Assembly: GCA_028866595.1 (NCBI GenBank)
Contig: JAGWHV010000001.1
Coordinates: 1-50,420 of the forward strand
Direction of reading: 5' to 3'
Source: Patescibacteria group bacterium
GTDB lineage: Bacteria > Patescibacteriota > Minisyncoccia > Phycocordibacterales > UBA6065
Length of the DNA: 50,420 nucleotides
Shown here piece after piece: positions 13,760 to 20,855 of this stretch; the first letter of the stretch is position 1, and every line of letters begins with the position of its first letter. The notes under the pieces were generated by a model, which was given only the letters and a program-made list of their open reading frames with translations, was not told the origin of the DNA and made no database searches. Position numbers and translations under genes: made by a program.

Positions 13760-13762
13760 AAT
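13735..13762 (+). promoter_or_regulatory. Sigma-70 promoter overlapping a DnaA box
   Basis: TTTACA (13735-13740), a 16-base spacer, then TAAAAT (13757-13762). The consensus DnaA box 13751-13759 overlaps the -10, so bound DnaA would be expected to affect transcription toward 13.8-14.1 kb. Confidence 0.6.
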
Positions 13763-13835
13763 AGGTGCAGAAGGAGATAGCTCCTTAAACAATTTCCAGC
13801 TTCTTCCGGTAAAAACCAAACCAGAAGGAGTAAAA

Positions 13836-13925
13836 ATGCACACGAACGAAAACGGAATGGAGAGGTCGCCTCTCCTGATCGGCCCTTGGCCGCCCAGGAG
13901 TTGGTCGTCCACCGCTTTGGCCTAA
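13836..13925 (+). CDS. Possible 29-residue peptide with strong Shine-Dalgarno
   Basis: AGAAGGAG lies 6 bases before an ATG, giving a 29-residue frame rich in Pro, Trp and Ser (start MHTNENGMERSPLL). The ribosome site is much better than that of almost any other gene in the window. The Shine-Dalgarno could be masked by pairing with the CTCCTT or CTTCTT segments just upstream. The frame also contains the perfect GGAGAGG/CCTCTCC hairpin, so it may be part of a structured RNA instead. No family is recognisable. Confidence 0.3.
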   Translation: MHTNENGMERSPLLIGPWPPRSWSSTALA

Positions 13926-14085
13926 AAGCCGTCGCGGAACACCTGTGATGATAGGTCCGGTTGTCCGGTTAGCCCGGATGGACTAGAGATCGCCCTTATT
14001 CCAGTCTGAAGGGCGGGGGGCTCGACCTCCACGAAATCAGACATCGTCATAACCTTTTCGTTCTTGCACAGGGACTTCGGTCCCG

Positions 14086-14124
14086 GGGGTCCTTGCCACG
14101 CGCGAGGACCCCTTAATTGTTTTA
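14086..14124 (+). terminator. Intrinsic terminator
   Basis: Perfect 8-base stem GGGGTCCT/AGGACCCC (14086-14093 with 14105-14112) followed by the T-rich TTAATTGTTTT. A UUCG-capped hairpin (14071-14084) sits directly in front of it. Confidence 0.8.
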
Positions 14125-14185
14125 TGGACGTAGTACCAGTACGCCGGCACATCAGCTGGCGCTTTCAACCTTGCACAGGAGAGAC

Positions 14186-14422
14186 ATGAAGGAATGGCTG
14201 ATCCTTTACGGAGGAGGAGTATCGCATGGCGTCGTATACAAAGACAAGCTATATCGAAAGCCGTATGACATCCACGCTGCTAGAAACGGCGATGTTGGGT
14301 ACATTTTTCGGCGGCACACCGAGATACAGCTCAGGTTCGATTCCGAGCATCAGGCTTGGTACGAGACGAGAGAAGATCTCAAGAGATACATGTCCGAGCT
14401 GGTAGGCGCTCTTAGGTCTTAA
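14186..14422 (+). CDS. Small unknown protein (78 residues)
   Basis: Not recognised. The ATG at 14186 is chosen because AGGAGAG lies 5 bases upstream; the longer frame from 14117 would run through the leader. The product is soluble, without signal or membrane segments, and begins MKEWLILYGGGVSHG. It carries several Tyr and Arg residues and a C-terminal helix (REDLKRYMSELVGAL). An intrinsic terminator starts 5 bases after the stop. It belongs to a run of short, separately terminated genes between 13.6 and 15.1 kb that use Shine-Dalgarno sites, unlike the surrounding chromosome. Confidence 0.6.
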   Translation: MKEWLILYGGGVSHGVVYKDKLYRKPYDIHAARNGDVGYIFRRHTEIQLRFDSEHQAWYETREDLKRYMSELVGALRS

Positions 14423-14427
14423 AGCAG

Positions 14428-14455
14428 GCCCTCCTGACCAACGGAGGGCTTTTCT
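14428..14455 (+). terminator. Intrinsic terminator
   Basis: GCCCTCC/GGAGGGC stem (14428-14434 with 14443-14449) with an 8-base loop and a TTTTCT tail, directly after the 78-residue gene. Confidence 0.9.
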
Positions 14456-14472
14456 ATGGGGTAATGCTGTCC

Positions 14473-14503
14473 TTGCCAAATATTTTTGTTGTTGTAGTAT
14501 ATA
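14473..14503 (+). promoter_or_regulatory. Sigma-70 promoter of the structured RNA at 14508
   Basis: TTGCCA (14473-14478), then 16 bases to TAGTAT (14495-14500), with an overlapping TATATA at 14498-14503. The predicted start is near 14508. Confidence 0.55.
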
Positions 14504-14507
14504 ACCA

Positions 14508-14652
14508 TAATGCAGCGCTATTACGCACAGCTTACCCACTTTAAGCCCGTCCTTTGGAACGAAGTTCGAAGGCCGAGTTGTGGTTTTGTGCGATAGCTAT
14601 CATCTCTCACGAAACTAGAACCGGGCCCTCGAACAAGGCCCGGTGTTCTTTT
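14508..14652 (+). ncRNA. Candidate small structured RNA or attenuator leader, about 145 nt
   Basis: Lies between its own promoter and a strong terminator and has no good open frame. The fold is a long arm closed by GCTA/TAGC and CGCACA/TGTGCG (about 14516-14530 with 14587-14600). Inside it are an ACC(C)AC/GTGGT helix and a tip hairpin of the form CCTT-GAAC/GTTC-AAGG (about 14550-14571). The terminator helix AGAA-CCGGGCC/GGCCCGG-TTCT (14617-14649) with a TTCTTTT tail follows. The next gene starts 43 bases after the terminator, so it may be a free small RNA or an attenuator for that gene. No known family was recognised. Confidence 0.5.
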
Positions 14653-14694
14653 GTCAGATCGTCCGAACCTCAAAACCAAAAAACGAAAGGTAGT

Positions 14695-15054
14695 ATGCAT
14701 CCGTCGATACTGGAGATCCATCGCACGCAGCAGAGCCGTCCCTGGGATATCCTGCTCTGGTCCAAGGACAAGGGATTCCTTGTCTCAAAAATGGAGAAGG
14801 TCGATGGCCGCTGGGCTGGAGGGGTCGCTCTCTCCCACGGTATGACTGCCTGGGCCGTCACCCTCGGCCGCGAAAACAAGCCGCGGCTCATGGTCAAGTT
14901 CGACGAAGTCGAGGGCGACTTCGTCTTTCCTGAAGTCTTCCGGATGCGGAAAGCGGACCGCCGCCAAGCGCGTCTCGCCCGGCGAGAGGAGCGCAAGATC
15001 GAGATCGACCGTATCTGGCGTGGACGTTGCGAGACCCAAGCCCGCTCTGTCTAG
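14695..15054 (+). CDS. Small unknown basic protein (119 residues)
   Basis: Not recognised. Start chosen at the ATG 14695, which has AAAGG 5 bases upstream; the open frame extends further 5' but would cross the terminator at 14617-14649. The first 80 residues look like a beta-rich domain (WDILLWSKDKGFLVSKMEKVD, then KPRLMVKFDEVEGDFVFPE). The C-terminal 35 are strongly basic and helical (RMRKADRRQARLARREERK), suggesting nucleic-acid or ribosome contact. Its stop codon lies in the loop of its own terminator. It is the last member of the small-gene island before uvrB. Confidence 0.6.
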   Translation: MHPSILEIHRTQQSRPWDILLWSKDKGFLVSKMEKVDGRWAGGVALSHGMTAWAVTLGRENKPRLMVKFDEVEGDFVFPEVFRMRKADRRQARLARREERKIEIDRIWRGRCETQARSV

Positions 15055-15067
15055 TGCGGGCTTTTTT
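15038..15067 (+). terminator. Intrinsic terminator overlapping the stop codon
   Basis: AAGCCCGC/GCGGGCTT stem (15038-15045 with 15056-15063) followed by TTTTTT; the TAG stop of the 119-residue gene is in the loop. Confidence 0.9.
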
Positions 15068-15084
15068 ATACCCGGCATCCGCGA

Positions 15085-15129
15085 TATAGTGTAGGCGCAC
15101 GCGCGGCGTGCTCTGCTATCGTGCCAGAC
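15085..15129 (+). promoter_or_regulatory. uvrB promoter and hairpin leader
   Basis: TATAGT at 15085-15090 predicts a start near 15097, where a GCACGC/GCGTGC hairpin (15097-15111, 3-base loop) begins. The leader would be about 33 bases. A second, weaker TATCGT at 15116-15121 would give a leaderless transcript from the ATG at 15130. uvrA and uvrC also use TATAGT boxes. Confidence 0.45.
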
Positions 15130-17205
15130 ATGTCTGAATTCAAAGTCAATAACCGGTTCGAACCGGCCGGCGATCAGCCGAAAGCGATCGACGCCCTCGT
15201 CAAAGGCGTCCGTAAAGGCATGCGCCACCAGACGCTCCTTGGCGTGACTGGCTCCGGCAAGACGTTTACGGCCGCGAATATCGTCGCCGCCATAGGCAAA
15301 CCGACGCTCGTCATCGCCCATAACAAGACGCTCGCCGCCCAGCTCGCCCAGGAATATCGCGAGTTCTTCCCGAACAACGCCGTCCACTACTTCGTCTCGT
15401 ATTACGATTTCTATCAACCCGAGGCATATATGCCGGTGACGGACACATATATAGAGAAAGAAGCGATGATAAACGAAGAGATCGAGCGCTTGCGCCATGC
15501 CTCGACCCAGGCCCTTCTCACGAGGAAAGACGTCATCATCGTCGCTTCCGTCTCCTGCATTTATGGCCTCGGCTCGCCAGTCGAATACGAAAAGGTCAAT
15601 ATGAAAGTCACGACCGGCATGAAAGCCGACAGAGCCGAGCTCATCCGCCGGATGACAAGCATCCATTTCGAGAGGACAAATGCCGACCTCGAGCCGGGCA
15701 TGCTCCGGGCGGTAGGGAATATGATCGAAGTCATGCCTGTGAATGAGAAAGTCATATATCGCATCGCTTTCGAGACGGACAAAGACGGTGCGAGCCGCGT
15801 CAGTCGCATCGATCAGATAGATGCGATCACAAGGGCGATCGTCAAACCGCTTGATGTCTTCTTTCTTTTCCCGGCGAAGCATTTCATCACGGACAAAGAG
15901 CAGGTCGAGCGTGCTTTCACGACGATCAAAGCCGAGCTCGAAGCCAGGCTCAAAGAGCTCGCGGCGCAAGGCAAGACGCTCGAGGCGGAGCGCCTCAAGC
16001 GTCGCACGAATTACGACCTCGCCCTCATCCGCGAAGTTGGCTATTGCAACGGCATAGAGAATTACTCGCGCCATTTCTCCGGCAAGGCTCCGGGCGAGCC
16101 GCCTGACACATTACTCTCGTACTTTCCGCACAAAGCCGACGGCAGCCCGGATTTTCTCACCATCATCGACGAGTCGCACGTCACCATCCCGCAATTGAAC
16201 GGCATGTACGCCGGCGACCAGAGCCGCAAAAAGACGCTCGTCGAGCACGGCTTCCGCTTGCCGAGCGCCTGCGACAATCGGCCGCTCACATTCGAGGAAT
16301 TCGAGACTCGCGTAGGTCAGGCTATATATACTTCGGCGACGCCGGGCGATTTCGAGCGAGCTCATAGCATTCCACCCGAAGGCCAGATCGCCGAGCAAGT
16401 CATCCGCCCGACAGGGCTTCTCGATCCGATCGTCGAGGTTAAGCCCGTCACTGAAAAGCGAGGCGCCGCGGGAGCGGTCTACCCAGGCCAGATCATCGAC
16501 TCGATCGCCGAAGCCGAAAAGGTCGTGGCGAAAGGCTTTCGCGCTATCCTCACCACTTTGACCAAAAAGATGGCCGAAGACCTCGTCGATTACCTCAAAG
16601 AGCGCTCGGTCAAAGCCGAATACCTCCACAGCGATATAAAGACGATCGATCGCATCACTATCCTCACCGATTTCCGCCGCGGCAAATTCGACGTCCTCGT
16701 TGGCGTCAATCTCCTGCGCGAAGGCCTCGACCTGCCGGAGGTCGCCTTTATCGGCATCCTCGACGCCGATAAAGAAGGGTTTCTTCGGTCGGAGACATCT
16801 CTTATCCAGATCATCGGCCGAGCGGCGCGCAACGTCGAAGGCCGAGTCGTCATATACGCCGATACGATGACCGGCTCGATCGAGCGAGCTATTCGCGAGA
16901 CTAACCGCCGGCGAGCTATTCAGGAAGCGTATAACAAGAAGCACGGCATCACCCCGAAGACCATCATCAAGGCGATCAAAGACATCACCGACCAGCTAGA
17001 GAGCGAGCATGACAAGACCGTCAAAGAACAAGTCCGCATAGACGAAGAACTCTTCGCCAAGGATCCGAAAGCGCTTATCAAGAAAAAAGAGGCTGATATG
17101 AGCGAGGCCGTCAAGATCCTTGATTTCGAGACGGCTGCTATCCTTCGCGACGAGATTCAGGCTCTGTATGACAAGCTCGAAGGCCTCCGCTCGAAAAAGC
17201 GATAG
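15130..17205 (+). CDS. uvrB: Excinuclease ABC subunit B
   Basis: DNA-damage verification helicase of nucleotide excision repair, 691 residues from the ATG at 15130 (a GTG at 15121 would add three). Walker A is GVTGSGKTFTAANI. The beta-hairpin that clamps DNA follows (YFVSYYDFYQPEAYMPV). The helicase motifs DESH, TSATPGD, GVNLLREGLDLPEV and QIIGRAARN are present. The C-terminal UVR motif (EADMSEAVKILDFETAAILRD) should bind the matching motif of UvrC. Length is normal. A response regulator follows, then uvrA and uvrC, so all three NER subunits lie within 7 kb, though each seems to have its own promoter. Confidence 0.98.
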   Translation: MSEFKVNNRFEPAGDQPKAIDALVKGVRKGMRHQTLLGVTGSGKTFTAANIVAAIGKPTLVIAHNKTLAAQLAQEYREFFPNNAVHYFVSYYDFYQPEAYMPVTDTYIEKEAMINEEIERLRHASTQALLTRKDVIIVASVSCIYGLGSPVEYEKVNMKVTTGMKADRAELIRRMTSIHFERTNADLEPGMLRAVGNMIEVMPVNEKVIYRIAFETDKDGASRVSRIDQIDAITRAIVKPLDVFFLFPAKHFITDKEQVERAFTTIKAELEARLKELAAQGKTLEAERLKRRTNYDLALIREVGYCNGIENYSRHFSGKAPGEPPDTLLSYFPHKADGSPDFLTIIDESHVTIPQLNGMYAGDQSRKKTLVEHGFRLPSACDNRPLTFEEFETRVGQAIYTSATPGDFERAHSIPPEGQIAEQVIRPTGLLDPIVEVKPVTEKRGAAGAVYPGQIIDSIAEAEKVVAKGFRAILTTLTKKMAEDLVDYLKERSVKAEYLHSDIKTIDRITILTDFRRGKFDVLVGVNLLREGLDLPEVAFIGILDADKEGFLRSETSLIQIIGRAARNVEGRVVIYADTMTGSIERAIRETNRRRAIQEAYNKKHGITPKTIIKAIKDITDQLESEHDKTVKEQVRIDEELFAKDPKALIKKKEADMSEAVKILDFETAAILRDEIQALYDKLEGLRSKKR

Positions 17206-17226
17206 CAGCTCTGGTATACTACTGAC

Positions 17227-17610
17227 ATGACAAATCTTCAGGGTAAAAAAGTAGTCTGGGTCGAGGATGACAAATACCTCGTTTCTCTCATAAGCGAGCG
17301 AATGGCTGAAACAGGAGCGAAGCTCGTCGTTGTGAGCGACAGCCTCAAGGCTCATGACACCGTCAAGACCGAAATGCCCGATATCGTCGTCCTCGACCTC
17401 CTCATGAAGTATCTCGACGGCTTCGAGGTCTTGAAACAGCTCAAAGCTGATCCATCGACGAAAGCGATCCCTGTCTTTGTCCTCTCGAATCTCGGCCAGG
17501 AGCAGGAGATCGAACGGGCCAAAGAGCTCGGCGCCGCGAAATTCGTCGTCAAGGCATCTATCGGCCTCGATGGCATCATCCCTGAAATAGGGAAGGTGAT
17601 AGCAAAGTAG
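17227..17610 (+). CDS. Stand-alone response regulator receiver domain
   Basis: 127 residues, a single REC domain with no output domain. The acidic pocket (VEDD near residue 13), the phospho-acceptor aspartate in VLDLLM, the switch serine in FVLSN and the lysine in FVVKAS are all present, so phosphorylation should work. No histidine kinase is encoded in the window. Such single-domain regulators act by protein contact or as phosphate shuttles. The promoter is an extended -10, TGGTATACT (17212-17220), 6 bases before the ATG. The coding end overlaps the left arm of branched inverted repeat 2. Its place between uvrB and uvrA does not by itself imply a role in repair. Confidence 0.93.
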   Translation: MTNLQGKKVVWVEDDKYLVSLISERMAETGAKLVVVSDSLKAHDTVKTEMPDIVVLDLLMKYLDGFEVLKQLKADPSTKAIPVFVLSNLGQEQEIERAKELGAAKFVVKASIGLDGIIPEIGKVIAK

Positions 17611-17719
17611 GGCCGGGCGCTCTTCGAGAAAAGACTCTGCGCAGGCCGTCGAGGCCGAGCAAAGCGCGCGCCAGCAGGCGCGGCGCGGACTTTTCGAGAG
17701 GAGCGCCCGGCCCTACTTT
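17604..17719. repeat. Branched long inverted repeat 2 (after the response regulator)
   Basis: Outer arms 17604-17622 and 17701-17719 are a perfect 19-base inverted repeat (core GGGCCGGGCGCTC). The stem continues inward to 17633/17690 with two mismatches, giving about 30 pairs. Inside are a short GGCC-GTCGA-GGCC hairpin (about 17644-17656) and a GC-rich hairpin with an AGCA loop (about 17664-17686). The architecture equals the elements at 6595 and 23201. It has no T-tract inside, though TTTCTATTTTCT follows the right arm. It overlaps the stop codon of the response regulator and may act as its terminator. Confidence 0.85.
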
Positions 17720-17737
17720 CTATTTTCTCCCTATTTC

Positions 17738-17809
17738 TGCTATAGTTCACTCGTACCCGACCCCAGGCGCCATCCTGGGGCGCGGTTGCGTATAAGCGGC
17801 GGCAAAGAT
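17738..17809 (+). promoter_or_regulatory. uvrA promoter and hairpin leader
   Basis: TGCTATAGT (17738-17746) is an extended -10 box. The predicted transcript starts near 17753 and runs about 57 bases to the ATG at 17810. Within this leader CCCCAGG (17761-17767) pairs perfectly with CCTGGGG (17774-17780) around a 6-base loop. A long leader is exceptional in this window. Confidence 0.5.
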
Positions 17810-20449
17810 ATGACCAAGAAGCATCACTCGGAGACGAAAACGGATTTTAACCCAGGGGCCGACAAGCTCGTGGTCAAAGGCGCGCGCACCCACAATCTCA
17901 AGAACATAACCGTCGAGATGCCGCGCAACAAGATGGTGGTCTTCACCGGCCTTTCCGGCTCGGGCAAGTCGTCCCTCGCGTTCGATACGATATTCGCCGA
18001 AGGCCAGCGGCGCTACGTCGAGTCGCTCTCTTCGTACGCTCGCCAATTCCTCCGTCAGATGCAAAAGCCCGATGTCGACGAGATCGCCGGCCTCTCTCCG
18101 GCCATATCGATCGACCAGAAATCACGCTCGAACAATCCGCGCTCGACCGTCGCGACTATCACCGAGATATACGACTATCTGCGCGTGCTCTTCGCCCGCG
18201 TCGGCCATCCGCACTGCCTCGTCTGCGGTCGCGAGATCAAGAGGCTCTCGAATGAAGAGATCCTCGAGACGATCATCGACAGCGTCACCGATCCGACGAG
18301 CGATAAAAAAAGCAACGAAAAGGGCGTCAAAGTCATGGGCGTCGCCGTCGACAAGAACAAGATCAAGATATTCGCGCCCGTCGTCGTCGGCAGGAAAGGC
18401 GAGTACTACCAGATGCTCTACGATTATCTCGGCAAAGGCTACGAAGTCGCCAAGATCGACGGCAAGATCGTGAGGCTCCGCGAGCGCATCGACCTCGAAA
18501 AGAACAAAAAGCACGATATCGACATCCTCGTCGACGAATTCTATGCGAGCGAGTTCAGGATGGATCCGAAAGGCATCCGCGAGAGGCTCGGCGAGGCCGT
18601 CGAGAGGGCGATCCACGAATCGGGCGGCTTGATCAAGATCGACGACCCGCGAGGCGAACGGCTGATGTCGGTCAAATTCATGTGCCCATATGACGGCTAT
18701 GCCTATCCAGAGGTCGAGCCACGGTTGTTCTCGTTCAATTCTCCGTACGGCGCTTGCCCGACATGCAATGGCCTCGGCACTAAATACATATTCGGCGACG
18801 AGCCGTGCGAGACCTGCCACGGCGCCCGTCTGCGCGATGAGGCGCTCAATGTTCTCATAAACGATGCTGATGGCAAAGGCCGCTCGATCGTCGACGTCAC
18901 TCGGATGTCCATATCGGAGGCTTTCGAGTATTTCGGCGGCATCGCTCTCTCCGAAAAAGAGAAGAATATCGCCAAAGTCGTCTTGAAAGAGATCGAATCA
19001 CGCCTTAAATTTATGCTCGATGTCGGTATCGAATATTTGACCCTCGACCGTCGCGCCCACACGCTCTCCGGCGGCGAAGCCCAGCGCATCAGGCTCGCTT
19101 CCCAGCTCGGTTCGGGCCTCGTCGGCGCTCTCTACGTCCTCGACGAGCCGACGATCGGCCTTCACCAGCGCGACAATGACCGGCTGATCAAGACCTTGCT
19201 CCATCTGCGCGATCTCGGCAACACCATACTCGTCGTCGAGCATGACGAAGATACGATATTCGCCTCCGATTACATCGTCGACATTGGGCCGGGCGCCGGC
19301 GTTCATGGCGGCAAAGTCGTCGCCACCGGCTGGCTCGAGCCTCTCCTCACGGCGAAGAAAAATGAATCTGGATCGCTCACTCTCGCGTATCTGCGCGGGG
19401 AGATGCGCGTCGATCTGCCGGACGCTCGACGCAATCAAGATAAAGGCAAGATATCCATCCGCGGCGGCAACATCTTTAATATAAAAGACCTGGACGTTGA
19501 TATTCCTCTCGGCAAGCTCGTTTGTATCACCGGCGTCTCCGGCTCGGGCAAGTCGTCGTTTCTCTACGAGATCATTCACAAGAACCTCCAAGGGCGCTTG
19601 GAGAAGAGGCACCGGACAGCCGAGACATTCAATTGCGCTTCGTTCACCGGCACCGAATACGTCTCGCGCACGATCCTCATAGATCAAAGCCCGATCGGTC
19701 GGACGCCGCGCTCCAATCCGGTCACGTACACGGGCGCCTGGTCTTTCATCCGCGACTTGTTCGCTGAGACCGCCGAGGCCCGGGCGCGCGGCTGGAAAGC
19801 CAATCGTTTTTCTTTTAACGTCAAAGGCGGCCGCTGCGAAGCCTGCCAGGGCAACGGCGAGATCGCCGTCGAGATGCATTTCTTGCCGACCGTTTATGTG
19901 CCGTGCGAAGTCTGCCAGGGCAAGCGCTTCCAGAAAGACACCCTCGAGATCGAATACAAGGGCAAGAACGTCTACGACGTCCTTCAAATGACGGTCGAGG
20001 AAGGGCTGAAGTTTTTTGAGGACATCCCAGCCATATATGATCGCCTGCGGACGCTCTCCGACGTCGGCCTCGGCTATCTCGAGCTCGGCCAATCCGCGAC
20101 GACGCTCTCCGGCGGCGAAGCCCAGCGCGTCAAGATATCCTCGGAGCTCTATCGGCCCGATACCCACCGCACCATATATCTCCTCGACGAGCCGACGGTC
20201 GGCCTCCACTATGAAGACGTCCGCAAATTGATCGAGATCCTTCAGAAGCTCGTCGACCACGGCAACACCGTCATCGTCATCGAGCACAATCTTGATCTCA
20301 TCAAGTGCGCCGATTACATCATCGATATGGGGCCGGAGGGCGGCCAAGACGGCGGTCATATCGTCGCCAAAGGAACGCCCGAGGACGTGGCGGCGAACAG
20401 CAAATCGCACACAGGCGCGTATCTTAAAAAAGTCCTGAAGAGGAAATAA
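17810..20449 (+). CDS. uvrA: Excinuclease ABC subunit A lacking the insertion domain
   Basis: Damage-recognition ATPase of nucleotide excision repair, 879 residues from the ATG at 17810; an in-frame TTG at 17786 would add eight. Both ABC modules are complete: Walker A GLSGSGKSSLAFDTIF and GVSGSGKSSFLYEII, signatures LSGGEAQRIRLASQ and LSGGEAQRVK, and Walker B YVLDEPTIGLHQRDN and YLLDEPTVGLHYED. The UvrB-binding segment (APVVVGRKGEYYQMLYDYLG) is present. The insertion domain, normally about 110 residues between CPTCxGLG and the next CxxC, is reduced to about nine residues. The zinc pair usually written CPxCG reads CPYDG. The C-terminal zinc module (CEACQGNG, then CEVCQGKRF) is intact. Confidence 0.97.
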   Translation: MTKKHHSETKTDFNPGADKLVVKGARTHNLKNITVEMPRNKMVVFTGLSGSGKSSLAFDTIFAEGQRRYVESLSSYARQFLRQMQKPDVDEIAGLSPAISIDQKSRSNNPRSTVATITEIYDYLRVLFARVGHPHCLVCGREIKRLSNEEILETIIDSVTDPTSDKKSNEKGVKVMGVAVDKNKIKIFAPVVVGRKGEYYQMLYDYLGKGYEVAKIDGKIVRLRERIDLEKNKKHDIDILVDEFYASEFRMDPKGIRERLGEAVERAIHESGGLIKIDDPRGERLMSVKFMCPYDGYAYPEVEPRLFSFNSPYGACPTCNGLGTKYIFGDEPCETCHGARLRDEALNVLINDADGKGRSIVDVTRMSISEAFEYFGGIALSEKEKNIAKVVLKEIESRLKFMLDVGIEYLTLDRRAHTLSGGEAQRIRLASQLGSGLVGALYVLDEPTIGLHQRDNDRLIKTLLHLRDLGNTILVVEHDEDTIFASDYIVDIGPGAGVHGGKVVATGWLEPLLTAKKNESGSLTLAYLRGEMRVDLPDARRNQDKGKISIRGGNIFNIKDLDVDIPLGKLVCITGVSGSGKSSFLYEIIHKNLQGRLEKRHRTAETFNCASFTGTEYVSRTILIDQSPIGRTPRSNPVTYTGAWSFIRDLFAETAEARARGWKANRFSFNVKGGRCEACQGNGEIAVEMHFLPTVYVPCEVCQGKRFQKDTLEIEYKGKNVYDVLQMTVEEGLKFFEDIPAIYDRLRTLSDVGLGYLELGQSATTLSGGEAQRVKISSELYRPDTHRTIYLLDEPTVGLHYEDVRKLIEILQKLVDHGNTVIVIEHNLDLIKCADYIIDMGPEGGQDGGHIVAKGTPEDVAANSKSHTGAYLKKVLKRK

Positions 20450-20460
20450 ACGTCCTGAAT

Positions 20461-20488
20461 AAAAAAGCCCGAAGCGCTAACGCTCCGG
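20461..20488 (-). terminator. Intrinsic terminator overlapping a stop codon (minus strand)
   Basis: On the minus strand CCGGAGCG-TTAG-CGCTTCGG followed by a T-run (A-run 20461-20466). The stop codon of the minus-strand gene forms part of the loop. It faces the end of uvrA and may work in both directions. Confidence 0.85.
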
Positions 20489-20785
20489 ACCGAACGTATT
20501 GCGGATCTCCTTTTTCTTCTTCCGCGCTTTTAGGATGCGGATAGGGTAGGGAGCCAGCGTCGAGCCCGTAAATCCGCCGGCGAATGTGGCTATCATGAGC
20601 GCCACGGTATTATGTGGGAATGCCACGAAGGCGCCCAGACCGCCGCATAACGGCAGTACTAACAGGGCGGCGATCAAGAGGCGCAAAGTCCGTGAACGCT
20701 GTTTCTTGACCCATTCCTTGAAAAATTCGGAGATCGTCATGGTTGAAAGATCATGATGGCGGGATCGTGAGTCGGTAGTATCCAT
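20477..20785 (-). CDS. Small two-helix membrane protein, unknown function
   Basis: Up to 102 residues; an internal methionine (MTISEFFKEWVKKQ) would give 87 residues and is equally plausible. Two hydrophobic segments are visible (LLIAALLVLPLCGGLGAFVAF and VALMIATFAGGFTGSTLAPY) with basic flanks and a lysine-rich C-terminus, which suggests a hairpin in the inner membrane with both ends inside. No family is recognised. It is a minus-strand singleton between uvrA and uvrC, with its terminator built onto the stop codon. Confidence 0.55.
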   Translation of the reverse strand: MDTTDSRSRHHDLSTMTISEFFKEWVKKQRSRTLRLLIAALLVLPLCGGLGAFVAFPHNTVALMIATFAGGFTGSTLAPYPIRILKARKKKKEIRNTFGPER

Positions 20786-20855
20786 TCGGTATGATTACAG
20801 CACATTTCGTGTTATAGTGCAAACCGCTCCATCGCATTTGACCGCATCCGAACGC

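Larger units (their letters stand above)
13769..14124 (+). ncRNA. Possible structured transcript between promoter and terminator, identity unknown
   Basis: The promoter at 13735-13762 and the terminator at 14086-14124 bracket about 355 bases. Hairpins are visible: AAGGAG/CTCCTT (13770-13785), GGAGAGG/CCTCTCC (about 13859-13875), TAGGTCC/GGACTA (about 13952-13985), and GGGAC-TTCG-GTCCC (14071-14084). One short frame with a strong Shine-Dalgarno (13836-13925) lies inside. I looked for the conserved cores of RNase P RNA, tmRNA and SRP RNA and did not find them. It could be a non-coding RNA or a leader for small genes. Confidence 0.35.

Noticed and set aside
13644..13925. 93-codon + strand frame starting before the DnaA boxes
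   Set aside because: Its first half covers the DnaA boxes and the promoter; the strong Shine-Dalgarno points to the inner ATG at 13836 instead.
13769..14124. RNase P RNA, tmRNA or SRP RNA in the promoter-terminator interval
   Set aside because: I searched both strands by eye for the conserved RNase P core, the tmRNA tRNA-like ends and the SRP tetraloop domain and found none.
13922..14152. Minus-strand frame of 76 codons (internal start giving 42 residues) in the small-gene island
   Set aside because: It runs through the terminator and the hairpins of the + strand transcript, has only a weak ribosome site, and the product has no recognisable features.
14333..14352. T-arm-like GGTTCGATTCC inside the 78-residue gene, suggesting a tRNA
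   Set aside because: The neighbouring bases do not form a T-stem and there is no acceptor or anticodon arm; it is coding sequence.
17786..17809. TTG start of uvrA at 17786
   Set aside because: The ATG at 17810 is a stronger codon and the extra eight residues do not resemble the UvrA N-terminus. It cannot be fully excluded.
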